DNA of 64,000 bases from HGM04593 sp045657945 (GCA_045657945.1 JAZOUB010000054.1:13853-77852); one strand, 5' to 3'; numbered from the stretch's first letter, positions 8,247 to 18,683 are shown. Program-made: numbers and translations. Notes: generated by a model from the sequence alone, not told the origin.

Positions 8247-10142
8247 TCATATTCTTTTGAAATCAACAATGGCATCAATCACACTCTCCTTGTCCATTCC
8301 GCAAACCTTGTACAACTGTTCTGGAGCGCCATGCTCGACAAAAGCATCAGGAATACCCAAGATTTTCACTTTTGGAGTGTAAGCGTTTTCCGCCATATAT
8401 TCAACTACCGCACTGCCAAGACCACCCTTAACGGTTCCGTCCTCAAGCGTTACGATATATTTGAAGTTTTCGCCAACCTCACGCAGTATATTCTCGTCAA
8501 TAGGCTTCAAGAAACGCATATCATAGTGAGCGACACTCACTCCCAGTCTTGCAGCTTCCTTGACAACAGTCTCCATCTGCTTGCCAATAGGTCCTATTGT
8601 CAGGAATGCCACATCCTTACCGTCGGCTAGCTTGCGACCTGTACCCACCTCTACAGTCTCGAGCGGACAACGCCAATCAACAAGAGAACCCTTGCCACGT
8701 GGATAACGTATTACAAATGTGCCCATACCCGGCTGCGTTGCAGTACACATCAGGCGACGCAGTTCGTGTTCATCATAAGGGGAGGAAATTGTAATATCTG
8801 GAACAGGACGCAGATATGCAAGGTCAAATGCTCCATGGTGTGTAGGGCCATCCTCACCGACAATACCGGCACGGTCAAGACACAGAACCATATCCAGACG
8901 TTGCAATGCAGCATCGTGGATAAGGTTGTCATATCCTCTCTGCATGAACGATGAGTAGATGTTGCAGAATGGCAGCAAGCCACCCTTGGCCAAACCGGCC
9001 GAGAATGTAACAGCATGCCCCTCGGCAATACCGACATCGAAGAAACGGTCTGGGAAGGCATCCATCAGTTTGTTCATTGAGCAGCCTGTAGGCATCGCAG
9101 GTGTTATGCCGACAATCTTCTCGTTTTCCCTCGCAAGCTCAACGAGTGTCTCGCCAAAAACATCCTGAAAACGGGGTGACTCGCCCTCGGTTACAATGCG
9201 CTCGCCGGTCTCAATATCAAAGATTCCCGGCTGATGCCATACTGTAGCGTTCTTTTCGGCAGGCTCCCATCCCTTACCCTTAACAGTGTGTACATGGAGC
9301 ATGCGAGGGCCTTTCATATCCTTGATGCTTCGCAGCATGCGCACAAGTTCAAGCACATTGTGTCCGTTCACGGGACCGAAATAGCGCGCACTCATACCCT
9401 CGAAAAAGTTATTCTGACGGAAAAGCATCGCCTTGAGACCATTGTTGAAACGTATCAAGGCATTGGCACGGCGCTCATTGAGGATACCAATCTTTTTCAA
9501 AGCCTTGGCAATTCCATAGCGAATCTTGTTGTACGCCCTTGACGAGTGCATTGATATAAGCAGCTGGCTCATGCCACCCACACTCTTGTCAATAGACATA
9601 TTGTTATCGTTGAGGATAATCAGAAGATTATTCTTGGCATTTGAGAGGTTGTTCAAGCCCTCATATGCCAGACCGCCGCTCATTGAACCGTCGCCAATGA
9701 CAGCAACCACATGCTCGCCGCTGCCTCTCATGGCTGCCGAAACGGCAAGACCCAATGCTGCCGAAATTGAATTCGAGGCATGACCGGCAACGAATGCGTC
9801 ATACTCGCTCTCCTCGGGCGATGGGAAAGGCTTTATTCCACCGAACTTGCGGTTTGTATGGAAGCGGTTGCGACGGCCGGTCAATATTTTGTGACCGTAT
9901 GCCTGATGACCCACATCCCACACCAACTTGTCATCGGGTGTTGAAAAGACATAATGCAGGGCAACTGTCAGTTCCACAGAACCAAGGCTTGACGCAAAAT
10001 GTCCGGGGTTGTTTGCCAGCGAGTCAATGATGAACGCCCTCAACTCGTCGCACACCTGCACAAGTTTCTTCTCGGGCAGTTTGCGCAGGTCGGCCGGCGT
10101 ATCAAGACTCTCAAGTAATGGATATTTTATATCTTTTGCCAT
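8247..10142 (-). CDS. dxs: 1-deoxy-D-xylulose-5-phosphate synthase
   Basis: Thiamine-diphosphate enzyme that condenses pyruvate and glyceraldehyde-3-phosphate to DXP, the first step of the MEP isoprenoid pathway (DXP also feeds thiamine and pyridoxal). At 631 aa it is full length. The ThDP/Mg motif GDGSMSGGLAYEGLNN and the pyrimidine-domain string DRAGIVGEDGPTHHG are present, followed by the transketolase C-terminal domain. It heads the leftward dxs-trkA-trkH operon, with a well-formed promoter at 10228-10258. Confidence 0.98.
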   Translation of the reverse strand: MAKDIKYPLLESLDTPADLRKLPEKKLVQVCDELRAFIIDSLANNPGHFASSLGSVELTVALHYVFSTPDDKLVWDVGHQAYGHKILTGRRNRFHTNRKFGGIKPFPSPEESEYDAFVAGHASNSISAALGLAVSAAMRGSGEHVVAVIGDGSMSGGLAYEGLNNLSNAKNNLLIILNDNNMSIDKSVGGMSQLLISMHSSRAYNKIRYGIAKALKKIGILNERRANALIRFNNGLKAMLFRQNNFFEGMSARYFGPVNGHNVLELVRMLRSIKDMKGPRMLHVHTVKGKGWEPAEKNATVWHQPGIFDIETGERIVTEGESPRFQDVFGETLVELARENEKIVGITPAMPTGCSMNKLMDAFPDRFFDVGIAEGHAVTFSAGLAKGGLLPFCNIYSSFMQRGYDNLIHDAALQRLDMVLCLDRAGIVGEDGPTHHGAFDLAYLRPVPDITISSPYDEHELRRLMCTATQPGMGTFVIRYPRGKGSLVDWRCPLETVEVGTGRKLADGKDVAFLTIGPIGKQMETVVKEAARLGVSVAHYDMRFLKPIDENILREVGENFKYIVTLEDGTVKGGLGSAVVEYMAENAYTPKVKILGIPDAFVEHGAPEQLYKVCGMDKESVIDAIVDFKRI

Positions 10143-10227
10143 TTAATTCAAAAATATCATAACAGCAATGCTGTATAAAAAAGCTACAAGTGCATTAAAG
10201 CATACACTATTTGCCATAATTTAACCG

Positions 10228-10258
10228 CAAATATACAGAAAACGAGACAAAAAGCAAA
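10228..10258 (-). promoter_or_regulatory. Bacteroidetes-type promoter of dxs-trkA-trkH
   Basis: Reading the minus strand, a -33 TTTG (10258 to 10255), a 19-base spacer and a -7 TATATTTG (10235 to 10228) match the Bacteroidetes consensus TTTG-N19-21-TAnnTTTG. The dxs start codon is about 85 bases downstream. Confidence 0.6.
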
Positions 10259-10382
10259 ATCTTTCACATTTTACTGTGAGCAAAGAGCTTTTTCATGCTT
10301 TTTATAAACAAAGATACAGCAATTATCCACCAAGTTGATTATTTTTGCATTTAATTGAAAATGAGACTGCACCTATAACACA

Positions 10383-11381
10383 ATGACACAGTTCAGAACC
10401 GTCATAGAGTTCCCTGAGAGCAAGCACAGCATAACACACAAAAACAGGCTGTTGCTTGCCGGTTCTTGTTTCGCCGGCAACATCGGTGCTATGCTCGCCG
10501 AGAGAAAATTCAACATCGAAGCCAACCCGTTCGGCATCCTGTACAACCCGCTGTCAATAGCCACAATGTTTACAAGAGTGATTGACGGAGAGGAGTTTAC
10601 AGCCTCATCGCCAGAAATATTCGAGCATGGCGGCAAGTGGCACAGCATCCTGCATCACGGCGACTTCTCACAGAACAGCAAGGAACAGTTGCTTGAAACA
10701 ATAAACGTCCGGCTGGCAAGGGCACACAGTGCCGCAAAGGAGTGCGACATTGTAATAGTCACATTGGGCACTGCATACACATACACACGCACAAGCGACA
10801 ACACCGTTGTCGGCAACTGCCATAAATTACCGGCGAGCACATTCACACGCCGTCTGCTCGACATCGATGAGATTGTGGAGGCGATGTCTGCTGTAATTGA
10901 CAAGTTCCGTAGCATAAACCCGGAAATAAAGTTTATTTTCACCATAAGTCCAATACGTCACCTGCGCGACGGGGCACACGACAACCAGAAGAGCAAAGCC
11001 ACACTCCTGCTTGCCACAGACAGGATAATATCACTCTACCCCGACAACACCTTCTATTTTCCGGCATACGAGATACTGCTCGACGAACTGCGCGACTACC
11101 GTTTCTATGCCGACGACATGGTGCACCCCTCGACAAAGGCTGTCGGATACATTTGGGAGTGTTTCAGCAAATGCTATTTCAACGACAGCACCGCAAGGCT
11201 AAACAACGAGATTGAGCAGATTATGCGTGGTATGGAACATCGTCCATTTGATGCCGAATCCGAAGCCTATAAAAGTTTCTTGGAGAACCTTATGAAAAAA
11301 ATCGAGGGCATAGAAGAAAAACATCCATATCTTGATTTTGAAAACGAAAAGAGAAAATGCAATACACTGTTGAACAGATAA
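10383..11381 (+). CDS. GSCFA domain protein
   Basis: A 332-aa soluble protein with the family's namesake motif, LLAGSCFAGNIG, at about residues 24-35 and a conserved late histidine (DDMVHPS). GSCFA proteins are predicted SGNH/GDSL-like hydrolases: the Ser in GSCF and the D-x-x-H near the C-terminus would form the catalytic set. The substrate is unknown. It overlaps the start of murF-alr by 25 bases, so the two are translationally coupled, suggesting (inference only) a role linked to the cell envelope. Confidence 0.85.
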   Translation: MTQFRTVIEFPESKHSITHKNRLLLAGSCFAGNIGAMLAERKFNIEANPFGILYNPLSIATMFTRVIDGEEFTASSPEIFEHGGKWHSILHHGDFSQNSKEQLLETINVRLARAHSAAKECDIVIVTLGTAYTYTRTSDNTVVGNCHKLPASTFTRRLLDIDEIVEAMSAVIDKFRSINPEIKFIFTISPIRHLRDGAHDNQKSKATLLLATDRIISLYPDNTFYFPAYEILLDELRDYRFYADDMVHPSTKAVGYIWECFSKCYFNDSTARLNNEIEQIMRGMEHRPFDAESEAYKSFLENLMKKIEGIEEKHPYLDFENEKRKCNTLLNR

Positions 11382-13837
11382 GAGAGGCATTGAATGCCGA
11401 TGGCAGGCTGGTGACACCCGGAAACAGAGTGACGCGATTGTTGACCGACAGCCGCTCGCTCTCCTTCCCAGAGGAGACAATGTTCTTTGCAATAAAGACA
11501 AGACACGGCGACGGACACAACTACATTCACGAACTCTACAGCCGTGGCGTGAGAAACTTCGTAGTCAATGGCATGGAGCGTTTTGAGCCCCTTACCGATG
11601 CCAACTTCATCGTAACGGACGATACTCTTACCGCCCTGCAAGCCTTGGCGAGACAGCACCGTGCGAAATTCAATATCCCCATTGTCGGCATCACCGGCAG
11701 CGACGGCAAGACGATTGTCAAGGAGTGGCTATATCAGCTCACAGCCGACGATTATACAGTAACACGTTCACCACGCAGCTACAACTCGCAGATTGGTGTT
11801 CCACTATCGGTGTGGATGTTGAACGAAGCAAGCACGCTCGGCATCTTTGAGGCAGGAATCTCGGAAAGCAACGAGATGGGCAAATTGCAAAGGATCATCA
11901 ACCCCACAATTGGCATAATAACCAACATAAGCAGCGCACACCAGGAGAATTTCAGCTCCCTGCAGGAGAAGTGCGACGAGAAGCTGCAACTGTTCAGCAA
12001 CTGCGATACCATCATATACAATGCCGATGACGCAATCCTGGCCGAGCGCATCAAGCATTCGCCAATTACAGCTAAACAGATAGCCTGGTCAAAGAAAAAC
12101 CAGGAAAACCCACTGTTCATTGAATCCATAACAAAGGAGAACAACGGCACAGTAATACAATACTGCTACGGTACGATAGCAGACAACTTCCGAATCCCAT
12201 TCGTTGATGACGCATCGATAGAAGACTCCATCAACTGCCTTGCAGCCGCATTGCACCTTGGCGTCACACCAGAGACCATTGCCACGAAAATGGCACAACT
12301 TGAGCCCGTAGCAATGCGCCTCGAGGTCAAGGAGGGCAAACGCGGCAGTCTCATCATCAACGATAGCTACAACTCGGACACGGCATCTCTTGACATTGCG
12401 CTTGACTTCATGGAACGCCGTTGCAACATGACTCCGGGGCTGAAACGCACCGTTATCCTTGCCGACATAAAGCAGAGCGGAGAAAGCGCGGCGTCACTTT
12501 ACGACTCTGTAACAGAGTACCTCAAGGAGCACAGCATAGAAAAATTCATAGGCATCGGCAGCGACATTGCATCACAGGCAGCGGCATTCCAAAGCGCAGC
12601 CATCGAATGTCACTTCTTTGATACCACAGCACAGTTCATTGCGTCGCCGACAATAAGACAGATACAGAACGAATGCATACTGATAAAGGGCTCGCGCTCG
12701 TTCCATTTCGAGGAGATAACCGAGGTGCTAGAGAAGAAGGCACACCAGACAATACTGGAGGTAAACCTGAGCGCGCTACGTGACAACCTGAACTACTACC
12801 GCAACAACCTCGCTCCAAAGACAAGGACAATCTGCATGGTAAAAGCCTCGGCCTACGGTGCCGGCGCACTGGAGGTTGGACGCACATTGCAAGACTGCAA
12901 TGTTGACTACCTCGCAGTCGCTGTTGCCGACGAGGGAGCCGAGTTGCGCCGTGAAGGCATAACAACAGGCATCATTGTCATGAACCCCGAACCGAGCTCG
13001 TTCGCAACCCTGTTCGATAACAAGCTGGAGCCCGAAGTCTATAGTTTCGGCATGCTCAGGATGCTCATTGAGGCAGCCGGCCGTGAAGGCATAACCGACT
13101 ACCCCGTACACATAAAGGTTGACACAGGCATGCACCGTCTTGGTTTCTTGCCCGAGGAAATCCCGGCACTCGTTGACATCCTCAAACAGCAGAACGCCTT
13201 GACACCGCGCTCAATATTCTCGCACTTTGCAGGCAGCGACAGCCCATTCTTTGACGAATTCTCGAAACTACAGAAAGAGCGTTTCGACACCGCCGCCGAG
13301 ACTTTGCAACAAGCATTCGAGCACAAGATACTATGCCATATATGCAATAGTGCCGGAGCCGAGCGCTTTGAGGATGCACACCATGACATGGTGCGCCTGG
13401 GCATAGGATTGTATGGCATCTCACCCATTTGTGAGAACAAGAACCTGCACCCAATATCGACACTGAAGACCATTATACTGCAGATACATGATGTTCCGGC
13501 CCACGAGACAGTAGGCTACAGCCGCAAGGGAGCATTAAGCCGCGACTCACGCATTGCTGCACTGCCAATCGGCTATGCCGACGGTCTCAACCGCCGTCTT
13601 GGCAACGGAAAGGGATACTGCATCGTGAACGGCAAGAAAGCGCCATACATTGGAAATATCTGTATGGATGTATGCATGATTGATGTCACCGACATCGACT
13701 GCAAGGAGGGCGACACTGTTGAGATATTCGGCCGCGACCTGCCCGTCACCACGGTTGCCAAGTGGTTAGAGACCATCCCGTACGAGGTACTCACATCGGT
13801 ATCGACAAGAATAAAGAGAGTCTATTACAGTGATTGA
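11357..13837 (+). CDS. murF-alr: Fused MurF ligase / alanine racemase
   Basis: Bifunctional peptidoglycan enzyme of 826 aa. Residues 1 to about 455 are the MurF ligase, which adds D-Ala-D-Ala to UDP-MurNAc-tripeptide; its ATP loop is GITGSDGKT with Lys118. Residues about 460-826 are a PLP alanine racemase that makes D-Ala; the PLP lysine is Lys496 in MVKASAYGAG, and the second-half tyrosine is in GYSRKGAL. This fusion is standard in Bacteroidetes and puts D-Ala production beside its use. The start overlaps the GSCFA gene. A strong terminator follows. Confidence 0.96.
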   Translation: MQYTVEQIREALNADGRLVTPGNRVTRLLTDSRSLSFPEETMFFAIKTRHGDGHNYIHELYSRGVRNFVVNGMERFEPLTDANFIVTDDTLTALQALARQHRAKFNIPIVGITGSDGKTIVKEWLYQLTADDYTVTRSPRSYNSQIGVPLSVWMLNEASTLGIFEAGISESNEMGKLQRIINPTIGIITNISSAHQENFSSLQEKCDEKLQLFSNCDTIIYNADDAILAERIKHSPITAKQIAWSKKNQENPLFIESITKENNGTVIQYCYGTIADNFRIPFVDDASIEDSINCLAAALHLGVTPETIATKMAQLEPVAMRLEVKEGKRGSLIINDSYNSDTASLDIALDFMERRCNMTPGLKRTVILADIKQSGESAASLYDSVTEYLKEHSIEKFIGIGSDIASQAAAFQSAAIECHFFDTTAQFIASPTIRQIQNECILIKGSRSFHFEEITEVLEKKAHQTILEVNLSALRDNLNYYRNNLAPKTRTICMVKASAYGAGALEVGRTLQDCNVDYLAVAVADEGAELRREGITTGIIVMNPEPSSFATLFDNKLEPEVYSFGMLRMLIEAAGREGITDYPVHIKVDTGMHRLGFLPEEIPALVDILKQQNALTPRSIFSHFAGSDSPFFDEFSKLQKERFDTAAETLQQAFEHKILCHICNSAGAERFEDAHHDMVRLGIGLYGISPICENKNLHPISTLKTIILQIHDVPAHETVGYSRKGALSRDSRIAALPIGYADGLNRRLGNGKGYCIVNGKKAPYIGNICMDVCMIDVTDIDCKEGDTVEIFGRDLPVTTVAKWLETIPYEVLTSVSTRIKRVYYSD

Positions 13838-13843
13838 ATACAA

Positions 13844-13878
13844 AAAAAACAGGATTGTCATTGTCAATCCTGTTTTTT
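13844..13878. terminator. Bidirectional terminator between murF-alr and the SNF transporter
   Basis: A 14-bp perfect stem, AAAAAACAGGATTG / CAATCCTGTTTTTT, with a 7-base loop. A- and T-runs on either side let it act for both convergent genes. Confidence 0.85.
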
Positions 13879-13887
13879 ATATTTGAC

Positions 13888-15213
13888 TTAAAGCAAGTTT
13901 GTCAAGAATATATAGAATATCAGCACCGGCGTTACATAGCGCAGCATGAACATCACGACAGCCGACACTCCGGGATTACAAGTGCCGTTGTTGGTGAGTT
14001 CGTTTTTCATGAACCCTTTCTTCATGAACCACATGACAAAGATACAGGTGAACATCGCGCCAAGCGGCATGAGAATGTTGGCTGTGAGATAGTCGAACAG
14101 AGTGAGGAAATCCACACCGAAAAGAGCAAGGAAAGTGACCGCGCTCAACACAATGGAGACCCCGGATGTCACAAGCGCACCACCCCTGCGCGAGAGTTTG
14201 AACTCCTCAGCAGTGTAGGCTGTAAGCACCTCGTGGAACGATATTGTAGAGGTCAACGAGGCGAATATCACCAAAAGAAAAAAGATTGACGACCACAACG
14301 GTGCCAATGGCATGTCCTTGAAGATCACAGGCAAGGTCTCAAACACAAACGAAGGGGAAGTAGAAACCTCATTTGATGTCATGTCCATACCTGCACTTGT
14401 TGCCGCCGGAAATATCACAAGACTGGCGAGCACCGATACCACAAGGGTGAGAAGCGAGACATTGAACGATGTCGATACCATATTGTTGTTCTTCTTGAAG
14501 TATGAGGCGTATGTCACCATACAACCCATTCCAACAGATAGCGAGAAGAATGCCTGGCCAATGGCCATCATAATGGTATCGGCCTTGAAAGCCTTGGAGA
14601 AGTCACATGAGAAGATAAACTTGTACCCATCGGAGGCTCCGGGCATAAACGCAACACGCACGGCCATGACTATGAGGATGACAAAGAGTGCCGGCATCAT
14701 GATTCTCGACGCCTTCTCAATACCCTTATCTACTCCCCTCGCTACAATAAGGTGAGTCATCAGTATAAATATCACACCATATATCAATGGTCTCCAGGAG
14801 TCTTGGAACGAAGCAAACTGTTCTGTAAACGAATTGCCGGAACTGAACATCTCACCCGTTAACGAACTGACAAAATATTCAAGCGACCAGCCTGCTATCA
14901 AATAATAATAGCCCGAAATGAGAAGTGCGCCAAGCACACCGCTATATCCAAGCCAGCTCCATCGCTTTGACAGAGCGCGGAACGCACCCACAGCATTCTT
15001 GTTAGTCTTGCGACCCACTGCAAACTCAGCAAGCATTGCAGGAATTCCCACCACAAGCACACTTAACAGAAATACAAGCAGAAAGGCCGCACCACCGTTC
15101 TTGCTTGCCATATATGGAAAACGCCACAGGGCACCCAAACCGATTGCACTGCCGGCCGCCACTAATATTACGCTTAATTTACCCCCGAATGAGGCTCTTG
15201 GTTGTTCACTCAT
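13888..15213 (-). CDS. Na+-dependent neurotransmitter-type (SNF/NSS) transporter
   Basis: Inner-membrane Na+-coupled symporter, probably of amino acids, 441 aa with 11-12 hydrophobic helices. The conserved unwound part of TM1 appears as GSAIGLGALWRFPYM near residue 18. The TM6 region and the short cytoplasmic end fit bacterial LeuT-like members. The substrate cannot be read from the sequence. Single-gene transcription unit with terminators on both sides. Confidence 0.92.
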   Translation of the reverse strand: MSEQPRASFGGKLSVILVAAGSAIGLGALWRFPYMASKNGGAAFLLVFLLSVLVVGIPAMLAEFAVGRKTNKNAVGAFRALSKRWSWLGYSGVLGALLISGYYYLIAGWSLEYFVSSLTGEMFSSGNSFTEQFASFQDSWRPLIYGVIFILMTHLIVARGVDKGIEKASRIMMPALFVILIVMAVRVAFMPGASDGYKFIFSCDFSKAFKADTIMMAIGQAFFSLSVGMGCMVTYASYFKKNNNMVSTSFNVSLLTLVVSVLASLVIFPAATSAGMDMTSNEVSTSPSFVFETLPVIFKDMPLAPLWSSIFFLLVIFASLTSTISFHEVLTAYTAEEFKLSRRGGALVTSGVSIVLSAVTFLALFGVDFLTLFDYLTANILMPLGAMFTCIFVMWFMKKGFMKNELTNNGTCNPGVSAVVMFMLRYVTPVLIFYIFLTNLL

Positions 15214-15250
15214 AGTAATAGTTCTTCAAAATAGACCGCGAAAATAACAA

Positions 15251-15296
15251 AAAAGCAGAAACTTCATAGCAAAATTGTTGCTAAGTTTCTGCTTTT
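15251..15296. terminator. Terminator hairpin after DAP dehydrogenase
   Basis: A 14-bp outer stem AAAAGCAGAAACTT / AAGTTTCTGCTTTT encloses an inner AGCAA/TTGCT stem. On the minus strand it is followed by a T-run, placing it as the ddh terminator upstream of the transporter. Confidence 0.75.
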
Positions 15297-15336
15297 AACG
15301 AATTATCAGACAGGTTAAAAACCTGAATTTCCTTAA

Positions 15337-16236
15337 TTACACAAGGTGCGCAATATGCTGTTCCCTATCACCGTATAACAGATCAATGAGAGGAATCTCA
15401 ATCATTGTATAGCAACCGGGGGCCTGACGCATTGTAGCACGTGCACAGCAGACAAGCACCTGGGCTGTGAGCGCAGGGTTGTTGATGCGCATGTTGAACT
15501 CGAACAACTGGTTCTGAGTTGTACCTGAAACGCCCTTGCGTGTAAGGTTCACACCGTGCCCCATATCAAGAAGGTCATCAACGCAAGGTACCTCTTTCAC
15601 GTGTGTCTCATCATTGATGAAGTAAGGATCGGCCTTGATGGACGCAGCCACCTGATTGAAATCATAGCCCTCCTCTATCTCAACATAGACCATGCGGCGA
15701 TGTATGCCGGTACCAACCGGGATTGTCATTGAAAGCGCAGCCTTCACGCCCTCGATAGCCTTTACAGCAACGGTATGTCCCATGCTCATACCCGGACCGA
15801 AATTGGTATAGGTAATACCCTTGGGAGCAATAGCCTCAAGCAATGTGCGGATAACAGAGTCGCTGCCCGGATCCCAACCTGCCGAGATAATCGAAACGGC
15901 ATTACCGGCCTCGGCACTCTCGCCAAGCGAACGGCGCAGGTCGAGAATCTTTGAGTGGATATCAAAACTATCCACAGTGTTTATACCCAAAGCAAGGATA
16001 TCTTTGGCATATCTTTCTACACTGCGTGTTGGAGTTGAAAGAATCGCAACATCGACATCACCAAGTTCGCGGATGTCTTTTACAACAGTATAGCCCTCGA
16101 GCTCTGCAGGAAGGTTCTCAGCACCTGAACGGCGCACCACACCGGCAACCTCAAAATCGGGCGCAGCATTAAGCGCCTGAAGTGTATATTTTCCAATGTT
16201 GCCATAACCAACTATGGCTGCTCTGATTTTCTTCAT
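15337..16236 (-). CDS. ddh: meso-Diaminopimelate dehydrogenase
   Basis: NADPH-dependent enzyme that converts tetrahydrodipicolinate plus ammonia to meso-DAP in a single step of lysine/peptidoglycan synthesis. It has 299 aa, about the usual length. The N-terminal Rossmann motif is AAIVGYGNIGKYTL (6-19). The substrate-domain strings SAGWDPGSDS, FGPGMSMGHT and GVSGTTQNQ match the family. Monocistronic, with hairpins on both sides. Confidence 0.95.
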   Translation of the reverse strand: MKKIRAAIVGYGNIGKYTLQALNAAPDFEVAGVVRRSGAENLPAELEGYTVVKDIRELGDVDVAILSTPTRSVERYAKDILALGINTVDSFDIHSKILDLRRSLGESAEAGNAVSIISAGWDPGSDSVIRTLLEAIAPKGITYTNFGPGMSMGHTVAVKAIEGVKAALSMTIPVGTGIHRRMVYVEIEEGYDFNQVAASIKADPYFINDETHVKEVPCVDDLLDMGHGVNLTRKGVSGTTQNQLFEFNMRINNPALTAQVLVCCARATMRQAPGCYTMIEIPLIDLLYGDREQHIAHLV

Positions 16237-16338
16237 AAATTAATTTTTATTTTACACCGCGAATATATACAAAATCCCGATGTCATACATCGGGCAAGGC
16301 TGTTTTTTTAACATTATTAACTATACACCTTAATAATA

Positions 16339-16375
16339 GAAGAATGAGAGTTGCTTTACGCAACTCTCATTCTTC
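16339..16375 (-). terminator. Terminator of pnp
   Basis: A 16-bp perfect stem, GAAGAATGAGAGTTGC with its complement, around a TTTAC loop lies just beyond the pnp stop codon. Confidence 0.8.
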
Positions 16376-16394
16376 TTATCATAATCAATTTTGA

Positions 16395-18578
16395 TTATTT
16401 ATCGTTGTTAGGACGACGCTGCTCGCGCTCACGGCGTGGACGACGCTCACGCTCCTCGTAACCCTCGGGCTTCTCAAGGAGAACCTTGCGAGAGAGTTTG
16501 AACTTGCCTGTCTTAGGATCAATCTCCAAAAGCTTAACCTGGAGTTTGTCACCCTCGTTGATGCCGGTCTCCTCCATTGTCTCGAAACGCTTCCAGTCAA
16601 TCTCAGAGATGTGCAACAAACCGTCCTTGCCTGGCATAAACTCAACGAATGCACCATAAGGCATCACGCTGCGCACTGTACCCTCGTAAACCTCACCGGC
16701 CTCAGGGATAGCAACGATTGCGCGGATCTTGGCAATAGCATCGTTGATTGACTTGCCGTTGTTAGCTGCAATTTCGATAACGCCCTCGCCATCAATCTCC
16801 TCAATAGAGATTGTAGCGCCGGTCTCCTCCTGCATACCCTGGATAATCTTGCCACCAGGGCCGATAACAGCACCGATGAACTCCTTAGGAATGCGCATTG
16901 TCTCAATGCGTGGAGCGTGTGGTTTTAGCTCCTCACGTGGTTCGGCAATGCACTCGGTAATCTTGCCGAGGATATGCATACGACCCTCGCGTGCCTGGTT
17001 CAAAGCCTTCTCAAGGATCTCGTATGAGAGACCGTCAACCTTGATGTCCATCTGTGTAGCAGTGATACCGTCAACAGTACCTGTCACCTTGAAGTCCATG
17101 TCGCCCAAGTGGTCCTCGTCGCCAAGGATGTCGCTGAGGACAGCATATTTTTCCTCACCGGCATTCTTGATAAGACCCATTGCGATACCTGATACCGGCT
17201 TCTTGATCTTAACACCGGCATCCATGAGCGCCAATGTACCGGCACAAACTGTAGCCATTGAAGATGAGCCGTTAGACTCAAGGATATCTGAAACTACGCG
17301 AACGCAGTATGGATAGTCGGCTGGAATCATGTTCTTCAACGCACGGCAAGCGAGGTTACCGTGACCAATCTCACGACGGCCTACACCACGCTGTGGACGA
17401 GCCTCGCCTGTTGAGAATGGAGGGAAGTTATAGTGGAGCAAGAAACGCTCTGTACCCTGGTTCATTACATCGTCGATGATCTTCTCATCGCGCTTTGTAC
17501 CAAGAGTGACGGTTGTGAGCGACTGTGTCTCACCACGTGTGAAGACTGCTGAACCGTGAGGGCCTGGGAGATAACCTGCCTCGCACCAGATGTGGCGGAT
17601 GTCGGTTGTCTTGCGACCATCGAGACGCTTGCCCTCGTCGAGAATACAACGGCGCATAGCCTCCTTCTCTACATCGTGGTAGTAGCGGTCGATGAGAGCA
17701 CCCTTCTCCTCGAGTTCCTCCTCGGTGAACTGTGCCTTGAACTCCTCCTTGATTGCGTCGAACGCTGCAGCACGTCCGTGCTTGTCGTTGTTGCCACTTG
17801 CTGCAACTGCGTACGCCTTGGCATAGCAAGCATCGTGTACCATTGAGCGGAGCTCCTCGTCATTAACCTCGTGGCAGTACTCGCGCTTAACTGTTGAGCC
17901 AACCTCTTCCATCAACTCCATCTGCGCCTTGCAGTGAACCTTGATAGCCTCGTGAGCAACCTTCATTGCCTCGAGCAGGTCATTCTCTGAAACTTCCTTC
18001 ATCTCACCCTCGACCATCATGATGTTGTCGTATGTAGCGGCAACCATAATGTCCATGTCGGCATCCTCGAGCTGTGCGAATGTTGGGTTAACAACGAACT
18101 CACCACCGATACGTGCAACACGCACCTCAGAGATTGGACCACCGAAAGGAATATCAGAAACAGCAAGAGCCGCAGAAGCAGCAAGACCTGCAAGAGCATC
18201 AGGCATATCAACACCGTCAGCAGAGCAGAGCATGATGTTTACGTAAACCTCGGCATGGTAGTTATCGGGGAAGAGAGGACGCAGAGCGCGGTCAACCAAA
18301 CGACAAGTAAGGATCTCATAATCCGAAGCCTTACCCTCGCGCTTTGTAAAACCACCGGGGAAGCGGCCGAACGCAGCATATTTCTCTTTGTACTCTACCT
18401 GTAAAGGCATAAAATCGGTTCCTGGTACAGCATCCTTCGCTGCACACACTGTGGCCAGCAACATCGTATTGCCCAAACGCAGCATAACTGCGCCGTCAGC
18501 CTGCTTTGCAAGCTTACCTGTCTCAATGGTAATTACACGACCATCGGGCAAGGCCACATTTTTTGTAACAACATTCAT
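16395..18578 (-). CDS. pnp: Polynucleotide phosphorylase
   Basis: 3'-5' phosphorolytic exoribonuclease, 727 aa, forming a trimeric ring in the cytoplasm. It has two RNase PH domains joined by a helical linker, then a KH domain (FIGAVIGPGGKIIQGMQEET) and an S1 domain (GTVRSVMPYGAFVEF), and ends in a strongly basic Arg-rich tail (ERRPRREREQRRPNNDK). All expected parts are present. It is divergently transcribed from the thioredoxin-like lipoprotein gene, with a TACCTTTG box 40 bases before the start. Confidence 0.98.
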   Translation of the reverse strand: MNVVTKNVALPDGRVITIETGKLAKQADGAVMLRLGNTMLLATVCAAKDAVPGTDFMPLQVEYKEKYAAFGRFPGGFTKREGKASDYEILTCRLVDRALRPLFPDNYHAEVYVNIMLCSADGVDMPDALAGLAASAALAVSDIPFGGPISEVRVARIGGEFVVNPTFAQLEDADMDIMVAATYDNIMMVEGEMKEVSENDLLEAMKVAHEAIKVHCKAQMELMEEVGSTVKREYCHEVNDEELRSMVHDACYAKAYAVAASGNNDKHGRAAAFDAIKEEFKAQFTEEELEEKGALIDRYYHDVEKEAMRRCILDEGKRLDGRKTTDIRHIWCEAGYLPGPHGSAVFTRGETQSLTTVTLGTKRDEKIIDDVMNQGTERFLLHYNFPPFSTGEARPQRGVGRREIGHGNLACRALKNMIPADYPYCVRVVSDILESNGSSSMATVCAGTLALMDAGVKIKKPVSGIAMGLIKNAGEEKYAVLSDILGDEDHLGDMDFKVTGTVDGITATQMDIKVDGLSYEILEKALNQAREGRMHILGKITECIAEPREELKPHAPRIETMRIPKEFIGAVIGPGGKIIQGMQEETGATISIEEIDGEGVIEIAANNGKSINDAIAKIRAIVAIPEAGEVYEGTVRSVMPYGAFVEFMPGKDGLLHISEIDWKRFETMEETGINEGDKLQVKLLEIDPKTGKFKLSRKVLLEKPEGYEERERRPRREREQRRPNNDK

Positions 18579-18617
18579 ATTCTTTATCTTTAAAACGAAA
18601 TTTTATTGTAATTCTCG

Positions 18618-18625
18618 CAAAGGTA
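18618..18625 (-). promoter_or_regulatory. -7 box of pnp
   Basis: TACCTTFG-type element: the minus strand reads TACCTTTG, a full match to TAnnTTTG, 40 bases upstream of the pnp start. No TTTG -33 box is visible at the usual distance. Confidence 0.45.
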
Positions 18626-18646
18626 TATAATTTTCCATATTTTAAC

Positions 18647-18654
18647 TATCTTTG
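18647..18654 (+). promoter_or_regulatory. -7 box of the thioredoxin-like lipoprotein gene
   Basis: TATCTTTG matches TAnnTTTG, 30 bases before the ATG at 18684. It is divergent from the pnp promoter in the same 105-bp spacer. Confidence 0.5.
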
Positions 18655-18683
18655 CACCGAAAAAAAATACAATTTTTACAAAT